From Prevotellaceae bacterium (lineage in GTDB: Bacteria > Bacteroidota > Bacteroidia > Bacteroidales > UBA932): 10,228 nucleotides of DNA. The stretch spans positions 1 to 10,228 of the forward strand of contig JAIRLT010000027.1 in the NCBI GenBank assembly GCA_031259225.1, written 5' to 3'. The notes under the pieces are model-generated. The model was given only the letters and a program-made list of their open reading frames with translations. It had not been told where the DNA came from and ran no database searches. Positions 1 through 6,466 of this stretch are shown piece by piece. The translations under genes were made by a program, and so were the position numbers. Positions within the stretch are counted from its first letter, which is position 1. The number at the start of each line of letters is the position of its first letter.

Positions 1-42
1 AGAAATCAGAAACTGTTTGGTGAAGCCGTTACTTGCACCCAT
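1..42 (-). CDS. possible N-terminus of a leftward gene, cut by the window edge
   Basis: On the minus strand an ATG at 42-40 opens 14 codons to the window edge (MGASNGFTKQFLIS). I do not recognise it. The two other readings are plus-strand frames that end with stops at 52 and at 72, so the edge could instead be the tail of a rightward gene; the hairpin plus T-run at 94-130 would fit that. No convincing TAnnTTTG box precedes the minus ATG, although AAATTTTG lies about 20 bases upstream. The evidence is too short to decide. Confidence 0.22.
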   Translation of the reverse strand, partial: MGASNGFTKQFLIS

Positions 43-93
43 TTTCACTTGGTAATGTATGGCAAAATTTAAAAATTTTTGTTAATTTTGTTT

Positions 94-130
94 AACACTT
101 CTCCTGATAATGGTATAAGTGTTTTTTTTT
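94..130 (+). terminator. hairpin with T-run, possible rightward terminator
   Basis: AACACTT (94-100) and AAGTGTT (117-123) are perfect 7-base inverted repeats with a 16-base loop, and the second arm runs into nine T (122-130). This has the shape of an AT-rich intrinsic terminator for rightward transcripts entering from outside the window. It could also be an operator or 5' UTR element of the lipoprotein gene at 174, because no other clear promoter for that gene is seen. A second small dyad, GTTAA/TTAAC, lies at 81-95. Confidence 0.35.
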
Positions 131-173
131 AATGATGTAAACTAATTGTAGAACAAATAAAAAAGAAAGAGAA

Positions 174-545
174 ATGAAGAAAGAAATTTTACTTATTGTA
201 ACTGTTGCAGGTGCATTTTTAGTATCTTGTGGGGGTAATAATTCCTCCAAACAGCAAAATTCGGACAAATTGGACAATATTGCCACCCTTATAGATAATC
301 TTGCGCAAAGCGCTGTCGTTGATAGTGCCGGCTCTATTCTTGAAATGTCGTTCAATGAGGAAAACAATACGGCGTTTTTCGTTTTTAACGGTGAAATCAT
401 TGAGATGCAACGCGACACAGTGGCTTCAGGCATCAGGTATTCCAATCCGCACTATGTATATACGGAATGGCATGGCGAAATGACGCTGGAAAAAGACGGC
501 AAGGAGGTCTTCCGCCACCGCAACCCTTCTTACGAGATGAATTAA
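174..545 (+). CDS. small lipoprotein of unknown function
   Basis: This encodes 123 residues. The N-terminus is Lys-rich, followed by a hydrophobic stretch and a lipobox-like LVSC, with Cys at residue 19 followed by GGN, so the product should be lipidated and attached to a membrane. After the Cys comes a polar Asn/Ser/Gln/Lys linker of about 15 residues, then a short domain with alternating strands (FNEENNTAFFVFNGEI) that reads like a small beta-structure. I do not recognise the family. The ATG at 174 follows a purine-rich AAAGAAAGAGAA stretch and is the only start that gives the signal sequence. The stop overlaps the stop of the convergent exporter gene. AT content is higher than in the genes to the right, so a horizontally acquired or fast-evolving gene is possible. 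Confidence 0.72.
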   Translation: MKKEILLIVTVAGAFLVSCGGNNSSKQQNSDKLDNIATLIDNLAQSAVVDSAGSILEMSFNEENNTAFFVFNGEIIEMQRDTVASGIRYSNPHYVYTEWHGEMTLEKDGKEVFRHRNPSYEMN

Positions 546-1609
546 AATCCGAAGAAATAACCGCTCAAGCCGGTTAGCAGCCCTAAGAGTATTTTCAATC
601 CCTTGACGTAAATAAATGCGCGGGGGTTTTCTGCAAGGAGCGGCAGGGCGGTGTGTCCGTCCTGCACGAGGCAGTTAGCCAATAAAACGCTGAACGGGAT
701 GCTCCCTGCGGCAAACAGCGAAATAAAAACCAGATGCGGTCCCGATTCGGGAATAATGCCCGCCAATACGGCAATGAGCAGCATCAGCAGCAGGTTGTCG
801 CTCATCCAGTCGCGGAGGTGTACCTGCGCCAGCAGCAGGTGCGTTACTGCGAGTGCGCCCAGCGTCCAGAGGAAGATTTTGAGGAAATGTTTTTTTATCA
901 CATGTTTCCACAGGTGTTCTTCCAGAAAATGATTGTCTGCCGAAGCTATCAGGAATAGCGCGACCATGCTGGCAGCGGCAAAAAGCAAGTTCAGCCAGCG
1001 TTCGCCGAAGAATATATTCCCCGGTTCGGGACATGGGATGCCTTCCATAATATGCCGGTGGTCGAACAGCCCGAGCGACAGCACCGCCACAAATACCAAC
1101 AACCCGCCGAGCAATACGGCTCGCCGCCACGAGAGCCGGCGAAAATTTTCCAGCATGCCCGACGGGAATTTCCCGCACGGCAATGTATGTTCATGCGCGT
1201 GTACTTCGAACGAATGCGACGGGAACGAGTGCGGGAAAGTTTTCACATACCGGTTCACCGTCCACCCCACCGTTACCGCCAGAACAAATAAGATAGCAAA
1301 CACCGCCGCCGCCATAGCAGGCGACGCCGCCAGAAGCATAAACGCTTCGTCGCCGGTAGTAGCAATCATCATCGCTATGAGTGCGCCGAACCCCAGCAGG
1401 CGGTGCGTAAAAAGCGACACGACCGCGAAACCTCCAATACAGCCGGGTACAAGCCCCAGCAACGCGCTCGCGGCAACCTGCCCCAGCGGCGATTGCTGCA
1501 AGCGTTTCAACGAATGCCCGTGCGACCGCACATTGATGTACTCAATCAATAACAGCATCACCATAACCAAACCGGTGATGAGAAAAGTATTTTTGAGTAT
1601 GTCAAGCAT
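542..1609 (-). CDS. putative 10-TM heavy-metal (manganese/arsenic-type) exporter
   Basis: This is a 355-residue integral membrane protein with about ten hydrophobic segments. It resembles the family described as putative 10-TM heavy-metal exporter or putative manganese transporter (ArsP_2-like). Two halves share a motif: GLVPGCIGG...SLFTH near residues 52-69 and GIIPESGPH...SLFAAG near 284-302, each followed by a Gly-Asp/Asp-Gly step and LLA..P. That fits an internally duplicated transporter fold. A His-rich loop (HSFEVHAHEH, about 132-141) and a His/Glu-rich stretch at about 226-242 (DNHFLEEHLWKHVIKKH) are plausible metal-binding sites. It is the last gene of a leftward unit, 40 bases after meaB. 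Substrate cannot be read from sequence; family assignment is from memory of the conserved motifs. The ATG at 1609 gives the first TM directly; no Shine-Dalgarno is present. Confidence 0.78.
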   Translation of the reverse strand: MLDILKNTFLITGLVMVMLLLIEYINVRSHGHSLKRLQQSPLGQVAASALLGLVPGCIGGFAVVSLFTHRLLGFGALIAMMIATTGDEAFMLLAASPAMAAAVFAILFVLAVTVGWTVNRYVKTFPHSFPSHSFEVHAHEHTLPCGKFPSGMLENFRRLSWRRAVLLGGLLVFVAVLSLGLFDHRHIMEGIPCPEPGNIFFGERWLNLLFAAASMVALFLIASADNHFLEEHLWKHVIKKHFLKIFLWTLGALAVTHLLLAQVHLRDWMSDNLLLMLLIAVLAGIIPESGPHLVFISLFAAGSIPFSVLLANCLVQDGHTALPLLAENPRAFIYVKGLKILLGLLTGLSGYFFGF

Positions 1610-1649
1610 GAGGGGGAGTTAAAGAAGTTAATATCGATCGCCTAATCAC

Positions 1650-2717
1650 CTAACCGCGCTTTAATGCGAGTAATTGTGCGGCGGCGTCGTAGGGATTGAG
1701 TTCGCCGTTGATGACTTGCCGTTCCACGTCCGCTAATTTTGCCTCCACAGTGGGGTTATTATAAAATGTATTCTGCAAATTGTCGTTAATCGTTTCGTAC
1801 ATGCGGTAACGCGCCTGTTCGCGGCGGCGTTGCTCAAAGTAGCCATTGGTTTTGGTCAGGGTTATATAGTTTTCTATTTCCTGCAATACTTCTTTCAGTC
1901 CTGTTTTATCCAGCGCCGAACAGGTGAGCGCATGCGGCGTCCAGCCCGAAGGGGGTGCGGGGAAGAGGTGGAGTGCGCTTTGGTATTGCGCCTGCGCCTG
2001 TATGGCTTTTTCCACATTGCTACCGTCGGCTTTATTGATAAGCAGCAAATCCGACATTTCCATTATGCCGCGCTTGATGCCCTGTAACTCATCGCCCGCG
2101 CCGGAAATCATCAGCAAGAGGAAGAAGTCGGTCATAGAATGTACCGCTATTTCGGACTGTCCTACGCCAATGGTTTCAATGAAAATATAATCGAACCCTG
2201 CCGCTTCGCAGAGGATGACCGTTTCGTAGGTTTTGCGTGCTACGCCGCCCAGCGAGCCGGTGCCGGGACTGGGGCGGATGAATGCACGCGGGTCGGCGCT
2301 CAGGGTTTCCATCCGTGTTTTGTCGCCCAGTATGCTGCCTTTGCTGCGCTCGCTGCCGGGGTCAATGGCAAGTACGGCTAACCGGTGGTTACGGGCGGTA
2401 ATCATGCCGCCGAACGCTTCGATGAACGTACTTTTTCCCGCGCCGGGAACGCCTGTAATACCCAACCGGATGGAGTTCCCGGCAAACGGGCGGCAAGCTG
2501 CCAGTACTTTTTGCGCCATTTGTTGATGGTCGGGGCGGCGGCTTTCAATAAGCGTGATAGCGCGGCTCAGCATGGTGATATTCCCTTCGCGGATGCCGCG
2601 CACATATTCTTCCACTGCCGGCAAGGGCTGCCGGCGTTTCCCGGAAAGCTCGTCCACATGGGGATTGACCATAGGCGGTTGTTCCACGCCATTATTTACT
2701 GTGAGCGCACTGTTCAT
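1650..2717 (-). CDS. meaB: methylmalonyl-CoA mutase-associated GTPase MeaB
   Basis: The 355-residue product is a G3E-family P-loop GTPase that guards and loads the B12-dependent methylmalonyl-CoA mutase, a cytosolic enzyme of the succinate/propionate route common in Bacteroidales. Visible motifs are the Walker A GVPGAGKS (about 89-96), AIDPGS (117-122), GSILGDKTRM (127-136), the switch/Walker B region ETIGVGQSE (181-189) and the base-specificity motif NKAD (228-231). The C-terminal helices, rich in Glu/Arg/Gln with RYRMYETIND, match the family's dimerisation arm. Length is normal for MeaB. The mutase subunit genes are not in the window. It lies 30 bases after the DUF1573 gene and 40 bases before the exporter gene on the same strand, so all three are probably co-transcribed. 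The 30 N-terminal residues before the conserved part are variable, so a slightly later start is possible. Confidence 0.93.
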   Translation of the reverse strand: MNSALTVNNGVEQPPMVNPHVDELSGKRRQPLPAVEEYVRGIREGNITMLSRAITLIESRRPDHQQMAQKVLAACRPFAGNSIRLGITGVPGAGKSTFIEAFGGMITARNHRLAVLAIDPGSERSKGSILGDKTRMETLSADPRAFIRPSPGTGSLGGVARKTYETVILCEAAGFDYIFIETIGVGQSEIAVHSMTDFFLLLMISGAGDELQGIKRGIMEMSDLLLINKADGSNVEKAIQAQAQYQSALHLFPAPPSGWTPHALTCSALDKTGLKEVLQEIENYITLTKTNGYFEQRRREQARYRMYETINDNLQNTFYNNPTVEAKLADVERQVINGELNPYDAAAQLLALKRG

Positions 2718-2747
2718 TTTTGGTTACCGGTTGCCGGCGCTTAACGC

Positions 2748-3803
2748 TTAGTTTATTTTCCCGGTGAGCATCAACGAAAGCAGCGCCTGGTTAGGGGCAT
2801 TGGTGATGAGCTGTACCGAATAGAGCTTGTCGCCGGCTGTTTCGTTTTTCGTGTTTAATTCCACTTTTACGGTTGCTTTCTCGCCGGGCTTGACCGTAGC
2901 GGGCGACGTGATTTTGATGTTTGCATGTTCCGACCCGGCTTTGTAGATCACCAGTTCGCTTTTACCGGTATTGGCGAGCGTATATTCGGCAGTATAGGAA
3001 GCGCCTTTTGCCAGCTCATTAAAATGAACTGTTGGGTTCGTCACAGTGATAACCGGTATGGTTTGATAGTCGGCGGCGGTGAGTTTGGAAAAATCCTGCA
3101 CAATCGTTGCCGTGATAGTCAGGCTGCCGGCGTCCTTGCCATTTACCAGAATACGTACCGGATATTTCACCGTGCCCCATTCCTGTGATTTGGCGGCAGC
3201 GGTATTGTAGGTACAGCGGATAAACGTTTTGCCGCCGGCGTTTATGGTTTCCAGTTTTATTTGCGGCGGAACGTCTTTAAACGACAATGCCGGCGGCGTT
3301 GCGCCGGTATAAATAAATTCGAGCGTATCCTGTTTCGTGCGCCCCTGCATAATCCGCGCCATCGGCAGCAGGTCGCTGCGCAGGCGCAAAGCGCCGTAGG
3401 CAACCGGGAAGGCTTCTTCGGTCGTGGGCATTTTCGCTACCACCATTCCACGTATACGCAAGGTAACCACATTGGGCGTGCCGGTGGACGTAACCGTCAA
3501 ACTCTTGTCGAACGACACCGCACCCGACGGCGTGAAAGTAGCTTTTACATAACCGCGCCCGCCCGGCGCCACAGGCTCTTTCGTCCAGCCGGGCGTGGTA
3601 CAGCCGCAGGACGCCGCCACATCCTGGACAATCAGCGGTGCGTTGCCGGTATTGGTAAATTCAAAAGAATAGGTTACCGCGCCGCCCTCTTCCGGCACAT
3701 TGCCGAAATCATGGACGGATTTGTCGAACTTGATAGTTTCCTGCGCCTGCACGGCTGCTATCGCCCCTGCAAGCAGCGCCAATGAAATTAAAATACGTTT
3801 CAT
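2748..3803 (-). CDS. secreted DUF1573 domain protein
   Basis: I start this protein at the ATG at 3803 (351 residues). It gives a clean signal peptide: MKR, a hydrophobic core LLAGAIAAV, and cleavage after VQA near residue 20. A longer in-frame start at 3869 would add 22 residues without secretion features. The mature protein begins with FDKSVHDFGNV and an immunoglobulin-like strand pattern with SCGCTTP (Cys at about 66 and 68), the hallmark of DUF1573. A second, more diverged beta-sandwich repeat occupies the C-terminal third (PTVHFNELAKG..., TLANTGKSELVI, ending in a TNAP strand). Such proteins are exported and abundant in Bacteroidota, and their biochemical role is not established. It is the first gene of the leftward unit with meaB and the exporter gene. 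The -7 box TATCTTTG at 3903-3910 gives a 5' UTR of about 90 bases. Confidence 0.85.
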   Translation of the reverse strand: MKRILISLALLAGAIAAVQAQETIKFDKSVHDFGNVPEEGGAVTYSFEFTNTGNAPLIVQDVAASCGCTTPGWTKEPVAPGGRGYVKATFTPSGAVSFDKSLTVTSTGTPNVVTLRIRGMVVAKMPTTEEAFPVAYGALRLRSDLLPMARIMQGRTKQDTLEFIYTGATPPALSFKDVPPQIKLETINAGGKTFIRCTYNTAAAKSQEWGTVKYPVRILVNGKDAGSLTITATIVQDFSKLTAADYQTIPVITVTNPTVHFNELAKGASYTAEYTLANTGKSELVIYKAGSEHANIKITSPATVKPGEKATVKVELNTKNETAGDKLYSVQLITNAPNQALLSLMLTGKIN

Positions 3804-3902
3804 ACCTTTATATTTATTTGTTGATTTGCCTGTTTGTCGGCAGGTATCCCCGCCCGGTATGCTACTCATAGCTTAAAAATATATTCAATCAAAAAAGAGT
3901 TG

Positions 3903-3931
3903 CAAAGATAAGAAAAATTTTTAACGGGCAA
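3903..3931 (-). promoter_or_regulatory. Bacteroidota promoter for the DUF1573-meaB-exporter unit
   Basis: On the minus strand TTG (3931-3929), an 18-base spacer and an exact TAnnTTTG box (TATCTTTG, 3910-3903) form a standard primary-sigma promoter. Transcription would start near 3896. The 5' UTR of about 90 bases contains a small TGCC/GGCA dyad, with no known riboswitch recognised. Confidence 0.65.
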
Positions 3932-3944
3932 CGGGATACGGCAG

Positions 3945-4001
3945 CCCGTCATGGCGGACGGCGGGGAATGAGCCTTGAAGCAATCCGGAAGGAATGACGG
4001 G
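3945..4001. repeat. degenerate palindromic interspersed repeat (REP/MITE-like)
   Basis: CCCGTCAT (3945-3952) and ATGACGGG (3994-4001) are perfect 8-base inverted ends of a 57-base GC-rich element that contains GAAGCAATCC. This resembles the widespread intergenic palindromes of the form GTCATTGCGAGG...GAAGCAATCC, here with several changes. Short ACGGG-containing repeats flank it at 3924-3941 and 3997-4012. It lies between proC and the DUF1573 promoter. Copy number in the genome is unknown from this window. Confidence 0.5.
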
Positions 4002-4004
4002 TTA

Positions 4005-4048
4005 CGGGTACGTTCAAATACCGGAAGTATCTTTTTAAAAGGTACCCG
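4005..4048 (-). other. hairpin directly after proC
   Basis: CGGGTAC (4005-4011) and GTACCCG (4042-4048) form a perfect 7-base inverted repeat with a 30-base AT-rich loop. It begins 1 base after the proC stop on the minus strand. No T-run follows, so it is not a textbook terminator; it may protect the 3' end of the proC mRNA or be part of the neighbouring repeat element. Confidence 0.35.
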
Positions 4049-4049
4049 G

Positions 4050-4841
4050 CTATTTTGTCGCCAGCAGCCCGTCGATGACGGCGCGGGTAAACCCGCCGTT
4101 TTCCATAGCGTCGAGACCTTTTAATGTTACGCCGCCGGGGGTGGTTACTTTGTCGATTTCCGCTTGCGGTTGGCTGCTGTTGGCTTCGAGCAGCGCCAGT
4201 GCGCCGTCCATAGTTTTCATCACAATGCGCAACGACTTCTGTTCGTCCAGACCCAATGCTATTCCGCCTTGCGTGGCGGCGTCGAGGTAGCGCAAGGCAT
4301 AGGCGATGCCGGCAGAAGAAAGGGCGGTACAAGCCGTCATCTCGCTTTCGTCCACCTCAACGATTTCGCCGAGTGCGGCGAAAAGTGTGCGTACCTGCTC
4401 GTCGTGCGCCGCCGAAGTATTGCGCCGCGTAATGAATGATACGCTCCGCCCTAAGGAAATGGCGGTATTGGGGATAACGCGGTACAGTTCCACCGCGCCT
4501 GCCCCGGCAACCGAAAGGTACTGTTCCAGCCGGTCGAACGTAATGCCTGCGGCAATGGACACTACGGCTTGCTTTGTACGGTCAAGGGCGCCGGCAATTT
4601 CGCCCATCACTTTTTCTACCAACCAGGGTTTTACGGCTACGATGACCAAATCGGCGCCCTGTATGGCGCGGACATTATCGGCGGTATAGCCGGCGGCAAT
4701 GTTTTTGCGGATGAATTTTTCCTCAAAACCCGGATGAGGGTCGGACGCTGTAATATTAGCGGGTTCCACGATCCCTTTCCTGACCGTGCCTTCGAGGATG
4801 GCGCCGCCAATGTTGCCAACGCCGATAATAGTAATTTTCAT
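4050..4841 (-). CDS. proC: pyrroline-5-carboxylate reductase
   Basis: The product has 263 residues, a normal length for ProC, which reduces 1-pyrroline-5-carboxylate to proline with NAD(P)H in the cytosol as the last step of proline synthesis. The N-terminal Rossmann fold shows KITIIGVGNIGGAI with the glycine motif at 7-12, followed by VIVAVKPW near 65-72. The C-terminal dimerisation domain carries the family signature VTTPGGVTLKGLDAMENGGF near 237-256, then RAVIDG. The start at 4841 places the first strand at residue 2 and is certain. It is apparently monocistronic, with the promoter box at 4864-4871 only about 23 bases upstream and the 8-base repeat array beyond it. Confidence 0.95.
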   Translation of the reverse strand: MKITIIGVGNIGGAILEGTVRKGIVEPANITASDPHPGFEEKFIRKNIAAGYTADNVRAIQGADLVIVAVKPWLVEKVMGEIAGALDRTKQAVVSIAAGITFDRLEQYLSVAGAGAVELYRVIPNTAISLGRSVSFITRRNTSAAHDEQVRTLFAALGEIVEVDESEMTACTALSSAGIAYALRYLDAATQGGIALGLDEQKSLRIVMKTMDGALALLEANSSQPQAEIDKVTTPGGVTLKGLDAMENGGFTRAVIDGLLATK

Positions 4842-4863
4842 AGTGTTTAATTTAATAATTGTG

Positions 4864-4871
4864 CAAAGATA
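4864..4871 (-). promoter_or_regulatory. -7 box of the proC promoter
   Basis: TATCTTTG on the minus strand is an exact TAnnTTTG box, placing the proC transcription start near 4857 and leaving a 5' UTR of roughly 16 bases. No TTG is found at the expected -33 distance; that position falls inside the 8-base repeats. The box itself (CAAAGATA on +) resembles a repeat unit. Confidence 0.6.
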
Positions 4872-4944
4872 ATAAATTTAAAGATTTCAGGATTTAAAGA
4901 TTTAAAGATTTCAGGATTTAAAGATTTAAAAATTCAAAGATTTA
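4872..4944. repeat. array of 8-base repeats (AAAGATTT/CAGGATTT)
   Basis: From 4880 the sequence is eight head-to-tail octamers: five AAAGATTT, two CAGGATTT and one AAAAATTC. Two exact 24-base super-units occur at 4880-4903 and 4904-4927. A degenerate ninth unit (ATAAATTT) sits at 4872-4879, directly next to the proC -7 box. The period is exact, so this is a simple-sequence tract able to gain or lose units by slippage. Confidence 0.85.
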
Positions 4945-4996
4945 ACGCTGGCGAAGAAAAATCTATACGGAAGTGGGTTTTATGTTCAGTTTTTCC
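4945..4996. other. short spacer without recognised features
   Basis: This stretch separates the 8-base array from the 42-base array. I see no ORF, promoter box or strong dyad in it. Confidence 0.5.
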
Positions 4997-5164
4997 TTTT
5001 ATAAATTTATAGAAGCAGGTTTTTAATTTATTTTATGGTTTTATAAATTTATAGAAGCAGGTTTTTAATTCATTTTACGGTTTTATAAATTTATAGAAGC
5101 AGGTTTTTAATTCATTTTATGGTTTTATAAATTTATAGAAGCGGCTTTTTAATTTATTTTACGG
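4997..5164. repeat. four 42-base tandem repeats
   Basis: There are four head-to-tail copies of exactly 42 bases: 4997-5038, 5039-5080, 5081-5122 and 5123-5164. Each contains the 12-base palindrome TATAAATTTATA followed by GAAGCAGG and a T-rich half. Copies differ only at unit positions 33 and 40 (T/C on +, A/G on -), plus two changes in the fourth copy (positions 21 and 23). No frame is open through the array although the period is a multiple of three, so it is not coding. 42 bases equals about four helical turns, which would put every palindrome on the same face of the DNA. The array lies downstream of the RT gene and downstream of a strong leftward promoter. Confidence 0.95.
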
Positions 5165-5173
5165 TTCTGTTTT

Positions 5174-5234
5174 AAAAAAAATCTAACTTATAGTTCACGA
5201 TTAGGCATTTACCTAATAGCACCGCAAAGTTAGA
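5174..5234 (-). terminator. nested hairpin with T8, likely terminator of the RT transcript
   Basis: Read on the minus strand, TCTAACTT (5234-5227) pairs perfectly with AAGTTAGA (5189-5182) and is followed by eight T (5181-5174). Inside lies a second perfect hairpin, ATTAGG/CCTAAT (5217-5212 and 5205-5200), with a 6-base loop. It starts about 80 bases after the RT stop and would end the RT mRNA. The outer upstream arm overlaps the -7 box of the next promoter, so terminator and promoter share sequence. Confidence 0.6.
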
Positions 5235-5255
5235 AAAAATTTTTAACCCAACAAA
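5225..5255 (-). promoter_or_regulatory. strong leftward Bacteroidota promoter facing the 42-base repeats
   Basis: On the minus strand TTTG (5255-5252), a spacer of 19 bases and TAACTTTG (5232-5225) match the Bacteroidota primary-sigma consensus exactly. Transcription would begin near 5218, go through the ATTAGG hairpin and the T8, then the four 42-base repeats and on toward proC. No ORF follows for about 380 bases, so the product is either a non-coding RNA or an alternative long-leader proC transcript. Confidence 0.7.
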
Positions 5256-5314
5256 AAAAATTATTATTACCTCGCCGCCAGTCCTGTTAGATAACTACAA
5301 CGAAAAATCAACCA

Positions 5315-6451
5315 TCAGAGGGACAGTCCCAGGTTGGACAGGGTATCCAGCAGTCTCCGCTGTTGCGCGATTACCTGTGCCAATTGCTTGGTAACCGTTT
5401 CGGTGTGTTTGGCAATGGCATTGATAGCCCCAAAATCTATTTTCGGCGGTTTATGCTCATAATATTCCGCTGGGGGCACGGGTTGCTTTTTTGCCGGCGT
5501 TTTTTTGATATGCACTTTATGGTAACAGTTCAATAACGCATGTAATCCCAATTTTTCCAATTCCATATTGGCATAGGCTTTGCCACGCACCCCGCGCGTC
5601 AGCCAGCCCCTTACCAGCGTACGGATGAAGCAATCCAGTTCATGGAATTGCCGCAGGACGTTTCCATATTTATAATAGTTTCCAAAGCCGTCAATCTTAT
5701 TATTGATGCGCTTGATAAATGAACGGGTATCGTTTTTCCGGGTATTTTTTATAATGTCTGCTATCCGCTGCTTAAATTCGTTTAATTTCTGCTCCGTTAC
5801 TCTCGCATAGCCTCCGGCAAATGACCATCCGCAAAATTCGACCTTGCTTCCGGCAAACCGCCCGCTTTTGGTTTTGTCCAAGTTCAATGTTACGCCCAAA
5901 TCGGCGGATAACCGGGTTGAAAGGAATTGCCATATTTCACGCGGTATGTAGGGTTCTTTACATAATATTAGCACGTCGTCCATAAACACGAGGAGCTTTA
6001 CTTTGTACTTGCGTTTCACCGCCAGCCACAAGGGAAGCAGCGCCAGTGGCGCGAGAATGGCGCTCATAGCGCTGCCGAGCGGGATGCCCTGTTCCATTGG
6101 CAGGGAACGCATCCAGCCGGCAATGCGGAGGAAAAAACGGTCTTTGAATTTTTTTGGAACGTACGGCAGTCCCAGCAAATCGCGGTAAGCAATCTGTGTT
6201 TGCGCCACTACTTTCGCCACCTGCACGGAGGGATAATATTTGGCAATATCGGCGCGCAGGTAATATGGGTAATCCTTTTTCCACCGGGCGACATACCGGA
6301 TAATCGCATGATGCGGGAAACCATTCAGGTGGTGCATGTCAAACCGCCGTGCAACCAGCGGCAGGAACACGGTGCGTATTTCGCCCGCCAGCCTTTTAAA
6401 TTCGTACGTGTCGCATTGGGTATAATACGGCACAGGTTTGATTTGTTTCAT
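5315..6451 (-). CDS. reverse transcriptase, group II/retron-like, subfamily unplaced
   Basis: The 378-residue product is an RNA-directed DNA polymerase. The palm is clear: RADIAKYYPSV with Asp68, QGIPLGSAMS at 121-130, the catalytic FMDD box at 156-159 (Asp158, Asp159; YADD in most retrons), LDKTKSG near 191-197 and FCGWSF at 206-211. The thumb-like segment KLNEFKQRI...RINNKIDGFGNYYKYG...FHELDCFIRTLVRGWLTR (about 222-286) resembles the maturase X region of group II-type RTs. No endonuclease domain follows. Instead there is a Lys/Pro-rich linker (about 315-337) and a probable coiled coil at 340-375 with Gln/Leu heptads. No group II domain V is seen near the gene, and no Cas1 or Avd gene. It sits 15 bases after the 34-residue membrane microprotein, so the two are probably one operon. 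The subfamily is undetermined; a defence RT or domesticated RT is possible. Confidence 0.88.
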   Translation of the reverse strand: MKQIKPVPYYTQCDTYEFKRLAGEIRTVFLPLVARRFDMHHLNGFPHHAIIRYVARWKKDYPYYLRADIAKYYPSVQVAKVVAQTQIAYRDLLGLPYVPKKFKDRFFLRIAGWMRSLPMEQGIPLGSAMSAILAPLALLPLWLAVKRKYKVKLLVFMDDVLILCKEPYIPREIWQFLSTRLSADLGVTLNLDKTKSGRFAGSKVEFCGWSFAGGYARVTEQKLNEFKQRIADIIKNTRKNDTRSFIKRINNKIDGFGNYYKYGNVLRQFHELDCFIRTLVRGWLTRGVRGKAYANMELEKLGLHALLNCYHKVHIKKTPAKKQPVPPAEYYEHKPPKIDFGAINAIAKHTETVTKQLAQVIAQQRRLLDTLSNLGLSL

Positions 6452-6466
6452 AATATATTTTTAAAT

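Noticed and set aside
933..1622. Plus-strand ORF of 229 codons
   Set aside because: Antisense to the exporter gene; low-complexity Asn/Ser/Ala translation caused by its high GC codons.
3804..3869. Upstream in-frame start of the DUF1573 protein
   Set aside because: It adds 22 residues without secretion features ahead of a perfect signal peptide; the start at 3803 is better.
3949..4332. Minus-strand ORF of 127 codons
   Set aside because: Arg-rich translation in a second frame of proC and its flank; no family pattern, so a shadow.
4997..5164. CRISPR array
   Set aside because: The 42-base units are contiguous with no unique spacers between them.
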